Notes: generated from the letters alone by a model not told the origin. Counted from the stretch's first letter, positions 25,714 through 34,613 are shown. The stretch: DNA of 64,000 bases from Chryseobacterium limigenitum (GCF_900114875.1 NZ_FPKW01000003.1:300592-364591), one strand, 5' to 3'. Numbers and translations: made by a program.

Positions 25714-28344
25714 TTAAAATGTATAACCTACTGTTAGGTTGAAGTTAGTTCCTCGGAAATAGTCTGTATAAGTATTGGTTCCGTTAGTATCTACGTTGTA
25801 ATAGCTTTTGTCTCCAAGTAAGATTTTATATCTGTTGTTTAAGATATTTTGAATACCCGCTTTTATGTTCCAGTTTTTGTTAATTTGTTCCTGATAAACA
25901 AAATCCAGCTGATGGAATGGCTTTTCGTAATAATTATCCGCTCCTGAAGTTCCTACAGCGTATATTTTAGATCCTGAAACATTATATACTAAAGAGAATG
26001 TTCTGCTAAAGTTATTTTTGGTTTTCATCTCATACTTCAAATCAGCATTGATGGTGTATGGAGAAGCTCCCTGAAGTCCTCTTTTGTGTAAATCTCCTTT
26101 GTAATAATTTGGATTAGGTTGCTCTAGTTCTAATTGTTGTTGACTTCTTTCAACATCCGTATACATGAAGGTTGCATTGGCTCCTAAAGTGAATTTACTT
26201 AATGCATCAGAAATTCTTCCTAAGCTGATAATCCCTTCTAATTCTATCCCTGCTAGATCTGCTTTTTTAGCATTGTAAAAAGTGACTGTTACTCCGTTTG
26301 CATCTCCTGAAGAAACAAATGATCTTTCGATGGCATTATTAATTCTTTTTGCAAATAAGTTTACTGCAAACATTTCTTTAGTACTTGGGAAGTATTCCCA
26401 TTTCAAGTCAAAGTTGTAATTGTCACTGTTTTCAATATTCGGATTACCTCTGATCGTTTCGTTGTCGGGATTGATGTAATCAATATCCATAGTTTCAATA
26501 AGAACAGGTCTTGTTACCGTTTTACTGAATGCAAATCTTAAATTGTTTTTACTGTTAAGTGCTTTTTTGATGGAAATTGATGGTAAGAATAAATTTCTTT
26601 GTTTATCTAAATTGGTTTTATTAGCAGCTCCCTGTGCAGAGAAACGAATTAAAGTCATATCATTCTCATAACGGGCTCCAAGTAAGAAATCCCAACTTTC
26701 GGACGGCTTATAATTGAAATTAATATACCCTGCATTTACAAACTGATACATACTTGTAAAGAACTTAGATCCATCAGATTCTTCTTGGAAATAGAATAAA
26801 TTATTAGCTAAGTCTTGATTAAATTTAGCTTGAGGACTATTTTTATCAATTAGAAAAGCCTGTCCTGCAGTTCCGTTTGGTTTTCCAAAGATGAAACGAT
26901 ATGATGTCTTTCTTAAATCTGCAAAACCATTATATCCAACTGATAATTGCATTGGATAATCTTTTTTATCCCCCTTTTCTCCTAAGAAAATTGAGTATTC
27001 TCCATATGCAGATCCATAAAATCTAGAATTTACATCAAGATACTGACGGATAATATTATTTCCTCCGTATGCTAAGTATAATTGATCATCAGATAACATA
27101 TTACCATTTAGATCTTGACGGCTTCCTTCTAATATTTTTCTGTCTGGTTGTTGATAGTTGTTGATAACATAACTACCTCCGGCTTTTACTTGTTGTCTTT
27201 CACCAAGCTTTTGAGAACCGGTTAATTGAATATTAAGAAATCTCGACAAATCCTGTTGATTGGTACGGAAAAAACCGACATCTTTGTTTTGTACCTGATT
27301 GTTTTTGTATCCGTAATAATCTTCAATAATATTATTTACGTTTTGTAGGTACATTGCGTTTAAATTGATCGCAGTTCCTTTATTTTTATAAGCAAAACCT
27401 AGTAATGCCGAAGATTCTATTTCGTAATTATACTGCTTTCTTAATAGATCGTTATTAAGATTAATTACACCTCCGAAATCCTTAAACTGGTTCTTTGCCC
27501 CTTCTTTATAAGAATATTCGTTGCTTTGATTTAATGAAAATAGAATTCCAATATTTCCTGTCTCACCAGCTTTTACTTTTTGTACAGTTGTAAAACCTAT
27601 GCTTGTATTAGGTAAAGATTTTACCTGATCAACATTCCAGCTGTCTTTAAACTGAGCTAAAGATTCATTTGCTGAAAATCTGTAGTTATTTGGTCTTGAG
27701 TCTCTGATTGCTGAAGGTAATTTTTTATCATCAGAATTCAATCCTAAATAACCATTAAAACCGTCTGCTCCTTCAGAAACTTTAAAATTATTTCTAAATG
27801 TACTTGCTGTATTAACTCCAATTCCAAATTCAATCTTCGAGAAAGACTTCTCCATCGTCAGCGTTTCAATATCAAAAGTCGCTCCCGCAAAATCTCCATA
27901 AAGATTAGAGTTGAAGGTTTTGTAGATGTTTAATTTACCCACAACATCGGTTGGGAATTGCTTTAATGCGATGATCTTTTGGAATGGGTTGTTAGAAGGT
28001 GATCCAAGCCCGTTGATTAACAGGTAATTATATCTCTCTTCCAAACCTCTTACGAAAAGTCCTCTTCCTTCTACCGTAGTGATTCCTGTTACTTTTGTAA
28101 GACCTTGTTCTACGTTGGAAATCCCTTTTCTGGAAATTTCTTCAGCACTTACAGCCTGTTTTTGAATAATAGCTTTCTTTTGCTCTCCTAATACGGCAGT
28201 TTCAGTTTTCTTACTACTGCTTCCTTGGATTACTACGCCTTCAATTCTTTTCTCCTTACTTATTGTATCTTTTTTTACTTCTTGAGCATAAAATACAGAT
28301 CCGGATAAAAATAAGACTGCAACACTAAGTTTATAAATTTTCAT
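25714..28344 (-). CDS. TonB-dependent receptor
   Basis: The 876-residue outer-membrane receptor has a signal peptide (to about residue 21, VFYAQ). A plug domain follows with IEGVVIQGSSSKKTE, the TonB-box region, and GITTVEGRGLFVRGLEERYNYLLING, and then a 22-strand barrel ending in NFNLTVGYTF. The terminal phenylalanine is typical for BAM-inserted barrels. ATG 28344 is chosen because it precedes the signal peptide exactly. It lacks the CarboxypepD-like N-terminal extension of SusC. Ligand unknown. It is the first gene of the unit with the beta-helix lipoprotein and is divergent from the response regulator. Confidence 0.9.
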   Translation of the reverse strand: MKIYKLSVAVLFLSGSVFYAQEVKKDTISKEKRIEGVVIQGSSSKKTETAVLGEQKKAIIQKQAVSAEEISRKGISNVEQGLTKVTGITTVEGRGLFVRGLEERYNYLLINGLGSPSNNPFQKIIALKQFPTDVVGKLNIYKTFNSNLYGDFAGATFDIETLTMEKSFSKIEFGIGVNTASTFRNNFKVSEGADGFNGYLGLNSDDKKLPSAIRDSRPNNYRFSANESLAQFKDSWNVDQVKSLPNTSIGFTTVQKVKAGETGNIGILFSLNQSNEYSYKEGAKNQFKDFGGVINLNNDLLRKQYNYEIESSALLGFAYKNKGTAINLNAMYLQNVNNIIEDYYGYKNNQVQNKDVGFFRTNQQDLSRFLNIQLTGSQKLGERQQVKAGGSYVINNYQQPDRKILEGSRQDLNGNMLSDDQLYLAYGGNNIIRQYLDVNSRFYGSAYGEYSIFLGEKGDKKDYPMQLSVGYNGFADLRKTSYRFIFGKPNGTAGQAFLIDKNSPQAKFNQDLANNLFYFQEESDGSKFFTSMYQFVNAGYINFNYKPSESWDFLLGARYENDMTLIRFSAQGAANKTNLDKQRNLFLPSISIKKALNSKNNLRFAFSKTVTRPVLIETMDIDYINPDNETIRGNPNIENSDNYNFDLKWEYFPSTKEMFAVNLFAKRINNAIERSFVSSGDANGVTVTFYNAKKADLAGIELEGIISLGRISDALSKFTLGANATFMYTDVERSQQQLELEQPNPNYYKGDLHKRGLQGASPYTINADLKYEMKTKNNFSRTFSLVYNVSGSKIYAVGTSGADNYYEKPFHQLDFVYQEQINKNWNIKAGIQNILNNRYKILLGDKSYYNVDTNGTNTYTDYFRGTNFNLTVGYTF

Positions 28345-28515
28345 TATTGTACTTACTTTATTTACTGATTCTTTCGGTGCAAAGGAATAAAACATTCGTG
28401 GTGAAAATGGTTTAGCGAAATTTAAATTTTTCTTAACTAAACATTAACAAAATGCTATTATTGTTAACTTTATGTGAACGATAGTTTATTTATTAATCTA
28501 TGCTTTAAAAATTGT

Positions 28516-28523
28516 TAACTTTG
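28516..28523 (+). promoter_or_regulatory. -7 box TAACTTTG for the two-component operon
   Basis: It matches TAnnTTTG and lies 18 bases before the response regulator ATG. A second similar string (TAACTTTA) occurs about 50 bases upstream. Confidence 0.5.
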
Positions 28524-28541
28524 ACTCAGTAAAAATTAAAA

Positions 28542-29222
28542 ATGAACCAAAAGAAAATACTCTTAATAGACGATGAACTGGATATTTTAGAGATCCTGTC
28601 TTATAACTTAGAAAAGGAAGGCTACGACATCTATACGGCTACCAACGGTAACGAAGGGATTGACAAAGCTAAACAAATCGTTCCGGATCTTATCTTATTA
28701 GATGTAATGATGCCGGAAAAAGACGGTATCGAAACTTGTCAGGAACTTCGTAAAATAAAAGAACTTCACAAAACGCTGATTGTTTTCCTTTCGGCAAGAA
28801 GCGAGGAGTTCTCTCAGTTAGCAGGTTTTCAGGCCGGAGCGAATGATTATATCGTAAAACTGATCAAACCAAAAATTCTTATTTCTAAAGTTAATGCTTT
28901 ATTACAGTTAACTTCTCAGGTTTCAGATAATGCTAAATTAATTGAAATTGGAGATTTAATTATTGATAAAGACAACTTCAGAGTATCAAAAGCCGGGCAG
29001 CAGTTTTTACTTCCGAAAAAAGAATTTGATCTTCTTTATCTTTTAGCTTCAAATACAGAAAAAGTATTTAAAAGAGAAGAGATCCTGGAAAAAGTTTGGG
29101 GGAACGATGTTATCGTTGGAGAAAGAACGATCGACGTTCATATCAGAAGATTAAGAGAAAAGCTGGGAATTAATACCATTCAGACTCTAAAAGGAATTGG
29201 GTATAAGCTGATCGTTTTATAG
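28542..29222 (+). CDS. OmpR/PhoB-family response regulator
   Basis: The 226-residue regulator has a receiver domain (1-120) with the acidic pair Asp10/Asp11, phosphoacceptor Asp54 (ILLDVMMPEKDG) and ANDYIVKLIKPK, which keeps the conserved lysine but has leucine where the usual cis-proline follows. A winged-helix DNA-binding domain follows (about 130-226, REEILEKVWGNDVIVGERTIDVHIRRLREKLG). It is paired with the histidine kinase 45 bases downstream. Signal and targets unknown; the divergent TonB receptor is a candidate target. Confidence 0.94.
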   Translation: MNQKKILLIDDELDILEILSYNLEKEGYDIYTATNGNEGIDKAKQIVPDLILLDVMMPEKDGIETCQELRKIKELHKTLIVFLSARSEEFSQLAGFQAGANDYIVKLIKPKILISKVNALLQLTSQVSDNAKLIEIGDLIIDKDNFRVSKAGQQFLLPKKEFDLLYLLASNTEKVFKREEILEKVWGNDVIVGERTIDVHIRRLREKLGINTIQTLKGIGYKLIVL

Positions 29223-29267
29223 CTTAAAAAAACCTAACTTTACATAAACCAATAAAATCTTGTAAAA

Positions 29268-30299
29268 TTGAAATTTTACAGACTTACCCTCGTAGCATCA
29301 TGTCTGTTGACATTGGTGATGTTCTTTTTGGTGATCGTTTTTGATTCGCTAAAGGATATTTATTACAAAACCCCATTCTTTAAAATTGGACTTTTTATAT
29401 GTCTAATCCTTATTTTTATCATTAATTATTTGGTTTTAGAATTGCTGTTTAATTATTATGGCAAAAAACAGGTTCGTGGACTTTCTTTGCTTTTACCGCA
29501 GGAGATCGTTCATGATAACGATGAAAATATCACCATTAAAGAATTGGGAGAAAGATTTTCAGATCTTAATCAGCAAAAAGTCACTGAGCTTGATATGATG
29601 AAAGAAATGGAAAGCTATCGTAAAGAATACATCGGAAACGTTTCTCATGAGCTTAAAACTCCGCTATTTTCCATTCAGGGATATGTGGAGACATTGAGGG
29701 ACGGCGGGGTCGATAATCTTACGATCAGGGACAAATATTTAGAAAGAATTGATATTTCGGTTGAAAGATTAATTGCCATCGTTACAGATCTGGACATGAT
29801 CAACAGGCTTGAAGCCGGAGAAATCAATCTTAATGTCTCAAGATTTGATGTCAATTTATTGATCAAAGAAATTTTCGATCTTCTGGATCTCGAAGCTGAA
29901 AAACACAATACTACATTACAGATTCAGACCTTAAATCCTCAGATTTTTGTGGATGCCGATAAACAGAAGATCTCGCAGGTTTTCATCAATTTAGTTTCAA
30001 ATGCTATTCATTATGCGAACAGACAGGAAGCGAAAGTTGTTGTAAAGACAAGTGTGCTGAAAAATAAAGTGCTGATAGAGGTCATCGATAACGGAATGGG
30101 AATAAAATCAGAAGTTTTATCAAGAATTTTCGAAAGATTTTATCGTGTAGAAACCAGCAGAAGCAGAAGAGAAGGTGGTTCAGGACTTGGATTGGCCATC
30201 GTAAAGCATATCCTTGAGGCTCATAACGAAAACATTACGGTAGAGAGTGTCTATCTTGAAGGCACGAAGTTCAGTTTTATGCTTGAGAAAAGTAAATAA
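29268..30299 (+). CDS. membrane sensor histidine kinase
   Basis: The 343-residue kinase has two transmembrane helices (about residues 5-24 and 36-60) with almost no loop between them, so it senses within or near the membrane. The dimerisation domain carries His127 in NVSHELKTPLFS. The ATPase domain shows NLVSNAIHYA, DNGMGIKSE and GGSGLGLAIV. A TTG start at 29268 is chosen: the next in-frame ATG lies within the first transmembrane helix. It is partner to the preceding response regulator. The arrangement is like PhoR, but no PAS domain was noticed. Confidence 0.9.
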   Translation: MKFYRLTLVASCLLTLVMFFLVIVFDSLKDIYYKTPFFKIGLFICLILIFIINYLVLELLFNYYGKKQVRGLSLLLPQEIVHDNDENITIKELGERFSDLNQQKVTELDMMKEMESYRKEYIGNVSHELKTPLFSIQGYVETLRDGGVDNLTIRDKYLERIDISVERLIAIVTDLDMINRLEAGEINLNVSRFDVNLLIKEIFDLLDLEAEKHNTTLQIQTLNPQIFVDADKQKISQVFINLVSNAIHYANRQEAKVVVKTSVLKNKVLIEVIDNGMGIKSEVLSRIFERFYRVETSRSRREGGSGLGLAIVKHILEAHNENITVESVYLEGTKFSFMLEKSK

Positions 30300-30351
30300 T
30301 TTCTGCAAAATGTAAGAAAAAAAAATATTTTAAAAAATTCATAAATATTTT

Positions 30352-30380
30352 TTTGTCACATCTCATTTATTATATATTTG
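30352..30380 (+). promoter_or_regulatory. Bacteroidota-type promoter TTTG-N17-TATATTTG
   Basis: TTTG at 30352-30355 and TATATTTG at 30373-30380 are 17 bases apart, a good match to the -33/-7 consensus. It leaves a 5' leader of roughly 45-50 bases before the ATG at 30434. Confidence 0.7.
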
Positions 30381-30433
30381 CAACAGAAATTAATCATAAT
30401 AACAAAGGCAAAAAAGTAATTTATAAAACTGAT

Positions 30434-31030
30434 ATGGTTTACAAAATCCGCGTAATATTAGATGCAAAAGAAGATATTTTCCGTGATATCGAAGTTAAAG
30501 GAAAACAGACGCTATGGAACTTACACTTAGGAATTAAAAGTGCGTTCAGTCTTCAGGGCGAGGAGCTTTCAACTTTTAATTTATTGGAAGATGACGGGAC
30601 GATCATAAAAACTGTTCCATTAGAAGATATGAGTGATGATGGAGATGGGGAGATTATGTCGGATGTATACATTGATGAGGCGTTTGAAAGTGCTGGTAAA
30701 AAGGCGCAGTTCCAATACGGATTTCTGGATCTTTGGGAATTCTTCTGTGAGCTTGTTGAGGTGATCGATGAGACCAAAGGAGTTAATTATCCGATCACAG
30801 TTTACAGATTTGGGAACGTTCCGTTGAAAGCACCAAGCAAAAACGGAAGTGCAGGAGGTAAAAAGAAATCTGCAATGCCTTTAATGGAGGACGATTTTGC
30901 TTTCGAGGATGACTTTGCTGGAGGAAGCAGTTTTGTAGATGAAGACGATGACAACTTCGATGATGAGGAAGAAGAAAACTATGACGACGATGTTTTCGAT
31001 GATGAAGACGACAGCGACGACGAAAGATAA
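30434..31030 (+). CDS. pRiA4b ORF-3-like (TnpR-like) protein with acidic tail
   Basis: The 198-residue product has an N-terminal pRiA4b ORF-3-like domain (about residues 1-135: YKIRVILDAKEDIFRDIEV, TLWNLHLGIKSAF, AQFQYGFLDLWEFFCELVEV). The C-terminal 50 residues are mostly Asp and Glu (DEDDDNFDDEEEENYDDD, for example) and surely disordered. ATG 30434 is chosen because the domain starts there and a good promoter lies upstream. The family was named from plasmid and transposon neighbours, yet this copy looks chromosomal, with a terminator of its own. Function unknown; the tail could mimic nucleic acid or bind basic partners. Confidence 0.85.
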   Translation: MVYKIRVILDAKEDIFRDIEVKGKQTLWNLHLGIKSAFSLQGEELSTFNLLEDDGTIIKTVPLEDMSDDGDGEIMSDVYIDEAFESAGKKAQFQYGFLDLWEFFCELVEVIDETKGVNYPITVYRFGNVPLKAPSKNGSAGGKKKSAMPLMEDDFAFEDDFAGGSSFVDEDDDNFDDEEEENYDDDVFDDEDDSDDER

Positions 31031-31043
31031 TACTTAAAATATA

Positions 31044-31073
31044 TAGCCCTGAATGAAAATTCGGGGCTTTTTT
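31044..31073 (+). terminator. terminator after the pRiA4b-like gene
   Basis: AGCCCTGAAT pairs with ATTCGGGGCT around GAAA, followed by seven T. Confidence 0.88.
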
Positions 31074-31150
31074 ATTCAAAAAACTTCAACATAATATTTT
31101 TCATTCCACAGGAGAAAGAATCTTCTATATTACCAATTAGGTATTCTTTA

Positions 31151-31225
31151 GGAGCTATTTCCCGCTTTCCGCTACAATCTTTTTTTTCAAAAAAGGATTT
31201 TCACTTCAATCGGGGCTAGGATTTT
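31151..31225. repeat. composite dispersed repeat, part A (copy 1)
   Basis: The unit starts GCTATTTCCCGCTTTCCGC (31154-31172), holds an imperfect T/A-rich hairpin, and ends ATCGGGGCTAGGAT (31209-31222). The same start and end strings, in the same order, occur at 54493-54607 around a different hairpin. In both places part B (the GCGAGGAGCG repeat) follows within about 30 bases. Confidence 0.85.
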
Positions 31226-31248
31226 TATTGTTATTTTCAAAGATTCCC

Positions 31249-31391
31249 GTCATTACGAGGAGTGTAGCAACGAAGCAATCTCAAAGCAATAAAATAACAT
31301 ACGCTTTGTGATTCTGCAGGAATCTCAACGAGTAGTTTAAAAGAGAATAAACTTACTAAGATTGCTTCATCGCTACGCTCCTCGCAATGAC
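31249..31391. repeat. composite dispersed repeat, part B (inverted pair, copy 1)
   Basis: The left arm 31249-31283 (GTCATTACGAGGAGTGTAGC and on) and right arm 31360-31391 (GATTGCTTCATCGCTACGCT and on) are near-reverse complements about 75 bases apart. The arrangement resembles a small palindromic element or MITE. No ORF is present in the 31074-31543 gap apart from this composite. Confidence 0.85.
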
Positions 31392-31521
31392 ATTAAAAAA
31401 CTTTGCTCTTTTTGTGTTAAAAAAATAAAATTCATCCATTTACCTCTTTATTTCACTAAAAAAAATCACTTGCAAAGCAAAATTCATCATTAACAATTCA
31501 CTCACTTACATTGCGATTCAT

Positions 31522-31529
31522 TATTTTTG
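31522..31529 (+). promoter_or_regulatory. -7 box TATTTTTG for the amylase gene
   Basis: It matches TAnnTTTG and lies 14 bases before the ATG at 31544, giving a very short leader. Confidence 0.45.
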
Positions 31530-31543
31530 TCAAAACTTGATTA

Positions 31544-32893
31544 ATGAAAAAATTATTTTTACTCGCTGTAATTGGTCTGGGAATTGTTTCCTGTACCACT
31601 CAAAATACAAATAAGAACACTATGGATTTGCCGAAAGAATGGAAACACTCTACTAATATTTACGAAGTCAACGTCAGACAATATACCAAGGAAGGAACTT
31701 TTAAAGCATTCGAAAAAGAAATGCCACGCTTAAAATCAATGGGAGTAAAGACGCTTTGGTTCATGCCGATCACTCCGATTGCTCAGGAAAAGAAAAAAGG
31801 AAGTCTGGGAAGTCCGTATGCTGCATCAGATTACACTTCCATCAATCCTGAATTTGGAACACTTAACGATTTCAAACACATGGTGAATGAAGCTCACAGA
31901 TTGGGATTCAAAGTCATCATCGATTGGGTGGCGAATCATACAGGCTGGGATCATGTCTGGACAAAAACACATCCTGAATTCTATTTAAAAGATCCGGACG
32001 GAAAATTTCACATCGCATCCGGAATGGATGATATCATCGAATTAGATTATAAAAATCCGGAGATGCGTAAAGCAATGATCGATGCCATGAAATTTTGGGT
32101 TAAAGAAACCAATATCGATGGTTTCAGATGTGATTTGGCTTCTTGGGTAGAAGTAGATTTCTGGCAACAGGCACGTCCTGAAGTTGAAACTGTAAAGCCA
32201 CTTTTCTGGTTGGGAGAATTTGATGAATTGGAAACTCCCGAATACGGAAAAGTTTTCGATGCAAGCTATTCTTGGTCCTGGATGCACAAATCTGCCGATT
32301 ATTACAATAAAAACTTGCCTTTGCAGGATTTAAAAGACCTGTTGATAAAGTATTCAAATATTGGAGATTCTTCTATGAGAGCCTGGTTTACATCAAATCA
32401 CGACGAAAACTCATGGAACGGAACGGAATACGAGAAATATGGTGTAATCACAAAACCAATGGCCGCATTTTCTGCAACCTGGAATGGCGTTCCGTTATTA
32501 TATTCAGGACAGGAACTTCCGAATATGAAAAGACTGGAATTTTTCGAAAAAGATGTTATAAAATGGACAAATACCTATCAGGTTTCAGATTTTTATAAAA
32601 CTTTATTAAGCTTAAAATCATCAAACCCTGCATTAAGAGGAGGTGATCCAAATGTTGGAACTCATCTTTTAAATACGACAGCAAACGATAAAATTTTAGC
32701 TTACATCAGAAAAAATGGGAAAGATGAGGTCTTGGTTGTTCTAAATATGTCAAAAGAACCTGTAAATTTCAGTATTCAGGATGAAAATCTTTCCGGGAGC
32801 TTTAAAAATGTTTTTGACGGCTCAAAAAGAGATTTCAATAACGGAAAAGATTTCAATTTCAAAGTTTCAGATTACGCAGTATTTGAAAAATAA
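31544..32893 (+). CDS. alpha-amylase family (GH13) lipoprotein
   Basis: The 449-residue enzyme begins with a lipoprotein signal (GIVSC, cysteine about residue 17). The GH13 barrel shows all catalytic residues: Asp197 nucleophile in GFRCDLAS, Glu225 acid/base in WLGEFDE, and Asp287 in TSNHDENSW. VIIDWVANHTG is conserved region I. A short beta-sandwich (about 375-449) ends it. It should cleave alpha-glucosidic bonds in malto-oligosaccharides at the envelope. It stands alone, without a neighbouring sus locus. A bidirectional terminator follows. Confidence 0.92.
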   Translation: MKKLFLLAVIGLGIVSCTTQNTNKNTMDLPKEWKHSTNIYEVNVRQYTKEGTFKAFEKEMPRLKSMGVKTLWFMPITPIAQEKKKGSLGSPYAASDYTSINPEFGTLNDFKHMVNEAHRLGFKVIIDWVANHTGWDHVWTKTHPEFYLKDPDGKFHIASGMDDIIELDYKNPEMRKAMIDAMKFWVKETNIDGFRCDLASWVEVDFWQQARPEVETVKPLFWLGEFDELETPEYGKVFDASYSWSWMHKSADYYNKNLPLQDLKDLLIKYSNIGDSSMRAWFTSNHDENSWNGTEYEKYGVITKPMAAFSATWNGVPLLYSGQELPNMKRLEFFEKDVIKWTNTYQVSDFYKTLLSLKSSNPALRGGDPNVGTHLLNTTANDKILAYIRKNGKDEVLVVLNMSKEPVNFSIQDENLSGSFKNVFDGSKRDFNNGKDFNFKVSDYAVFEK

Positions 32894-32921
32894 ATTAAAA
32901 TATTAGCCAAAAAGTAAATTA

Positions 32922-32946
32922 AAAGCGGACAAATCTTGTCCGCTTT
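32922..32946. terminator. bidirectional terminator between convergent genes
   Basis: Perfect 11-bp arms AAAGCGGACAA / TTGTCCGCTTT lie around a 3-base loop, with A-rich and T-rich flanks. It serves the amylase gene (+) and the 32966 gene (-). Confidence 0.88.
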
Positions 32947-32965
32947 ACTTTATTTATTAAAAAAA

Positions 32966-33898
32966 TTACAAAGCCTGTAATTTTACATTATCAACAACCC
33001 AAAGTTCTGTTGCCGCATTGTTTCTGGTTCCAATTCTCACTTTCAGTTGGCTTGAATTTGGAATTCCCGTTACAGATAGTTTTGTAATCGCCTGTGTACC
33101 TGTAAGCGTAATTGCTGATCCGGTTGCAGTGCTGGATGATGCCACCGTAATTCCTGATGAAGAATAGCTGTTCGTTCCAATTCCGCTTCCTGAAAATGCC
33201 CATCTGGTATTGGTTGCTGTTGAAGAGTTTCCTCCTGTTAACGTCAATTTTGTATTGTAATTGGCACCGCCATCAGTACTTACTTCTATCGTTACAACAT
33301 CATTATTTTCAACGCCGTTACTCGTACTTCCGATAGAAAATGCAGCAATATCAAAACTAAATGTGATATTATTTGTGTAAGTAGAGGCGTCAACAGTATT
33401 AAATTCTATATAAGAATTTGTTCCGCTACTGTTATTGTTCGAGTATCCGAAGCCTCTTGTTCCATCAGAAAATAAACTTGATGAAGAGGGTGCGTCTCCT
33501 GTTACTGTAGAGCCGGATGTAAAATTAAAACTTGAAGGTGCAAATCCTGCAGTTGTATAATTTACAGAATCACCGGTTTCAAAACTTTGCGTAAAAATAG
33601 TTCCTGTTAATAATGAACTGCCGCTTCCGCCTCCTTCAAAACCTAGATTTTGCCATTTTGTTCCGTCCCAGCCTAAAAATTTCTTTTGGTCTTTATCAAA
33701 AACAATGAGTCCTTCACTTGCTGAACTGGAAAGGCTTGTAACAGCAGTCGAGGTCAATCTTGGGACGATAAGTCCTTTAGTATCAGATTGAACATCAAGG
33801 GCAGAAGAGGTATGCGGATTGGATGTGTTTATTCCAACCTGTGCGAAAGAAGTAGTGTACATTAAGATAAATGTAAGAAGAGATAATTGCTTTTTCAT
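32966..33898 (-). CDS. secreted Ser/Thr-rich beta-sandwich protein
   Basis: The 310-residue product has a signal peptide (to about residue 19, TTSFAQ). A conserved module follows, VGINTSNPHTSSALDVQSDTKG...GLIVFDKDQKKFLGWDGTKWQNL, that often precedes adhesin-like domains in Flavobacteriia. The rest is S/T/G/N-rich beta sequence ending in LWVVDNVKLQAL, like a jelly-roll. No T9SS sorting domain is visible. Likely exported; function unknown. A minus-strand -7 box TATATTTG lies at 33921-33928. Confidence 0.78.
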   Translation of the reverse strand: MKKQLSLLTFILMYTTSFAQVGINTSNPHTSSALDVQSDTKGLIVPRLTSTAVTSLSSSASEGLIVFDKDQKKFLGWDGTKWQNLGFEGGGSGSSLLTGTIFTQSFETGDSVNYTTAGFAPSSFNFTSGSTVTGDAPSSSSLFSDGTRGFGYSNNNSSGTNSYIEFNTVDASTYTNNITFSFDIAAFSIGSTSNGVENNDVVTIEVSTDGGANYNTKLTLTGGNSSTATNTRWAFSGSGIGTNSYSSSGITVASSSTATGSAITLTGTQAITKLSVTGIPNSSQLKVRIGTRNNAATELWVVDNVKLQAL

Positions 33899-33920
33899 GA
33901 CGTTTTTTTTATTTAATCGG

Positions 33921-33928
33921 CAAATATA
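33921..33928 (-). promoter_or_regulatory. -7 box TATATTTG for the 32966 gene
   Basis: On the minus strand it matches TAnnTTTG, 22 bases before the start codon. The rest of the 33929-34144 gap is A/T-rich, with nothing else recognised. Confidence 0.5.
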
Positions 33929-34144
33929 TATATTATAATTTTTTGTTGTGTTAATTGTATATAAATTATTAATTAAGTATAATGATTGATTATAATTTAT
34001 TTATTTTATTTAATTGATGAATGAATTTAAATTTTTAAGAAAGGTTTTTTATTATTCCAATTATGGTGAAAAATTATCTTTCCATAGTGATATTATGTTG
34101 ACAAATTAAAAAGATAAAAAAACAGATTTTTTAATGAAAATAAA

Positions 34145-34152
34145 TACATTTG
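34145..34152 (+). promoter_or_regulatory. -7 box TACATTTG for the GreA-like gene
   Basis: It matches TAnnTTTG and lies 14 bases before the ATG at 34167. Confidence 0.5.
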
Positions 34153-34166
34153 TGTGATGTCAAAAT

Positions 34167-34613
34167 ATGAAAATGGATAAATCTAAAATACTGGAGATCA
34201 TAAAATTGAAGATCTCTGAAAAAATTCAAAACTTTGAAAACCTGATCGCCGAAACAAGAGCGTCGAGCAACGATACCAAAAGTTCAATGGGGGATAAATA
34301 TGAGACAGGAAGAGAAATGTTGCAGCAAGAGGTCAATAATCTTCAAAGACAACTGAATGAAATTTTAAATCAGCAAGCTATTGTTCAGAAAATAAATGCG
34401 GAACCATCTTCAAAAGTTCAAAACGGAGCACTGGTAAAAACAGATAAGGGATTATTCTACATTTCTGCATCGCTGGGAGAAATTGTTTTTGATAATCAAA
34501 AAATTATGACTGTCTCTGCAGAATCACCTTTAGTGAAAGCAATGCATGGTAAGAAAGGCGGAGAAACATTTGTTATCAATAATATTCATCAAAAGATTGA
34601 GAGTATTTGGTAA
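34167..34613 (+). CDS. GreA/GreB-like C-terminal domain protein
   Basis: The 148-residue protein has an N-terminal helical hairpin (about residues 8-75, coiled-coil-like) and a C-terminal beta domain (about 80-148: NGALVKTDKGLFYISASLG and SPLVKAMHGKKGGETFVI). The latter resembles the GreA/GreB FKBP-like domain (the S-P-L-G-K-A-L-L-G-K pattern). Such short proteins in Flavobacteriia are often mislabelled 3-oxoacyl-ACP synthase. Binding to RNA polymerase is plausible. A second ATG lies two codons downstream. Confidence 0.78.
   Translation: MKMDKSKILEIIKLKISEKIQNFENLIAETRASSNDTKSSMGDKYETGREMLQQEVNNLQRQLNEILNQQAIVQKINAEPSSKVQNGALVKTDKGLFYISASLGEIVFDNQKIMTVSAESPLVKAMHGKKGGETFVINNIHQKIESIW

Noticed and set aside
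30795..31079. Arg/His-rich minus-strand frame
   Set aside because: It is the antisense of the acidic tail repeat codons of the pRiA4b-like gene.
31151..31391. CRISPR-like or tRNA-like structure in the repeat region
   Set aside because: No regular spacing of direct repeats and no cloverleaf; the symmetry is that of inverted dispersed repeats.
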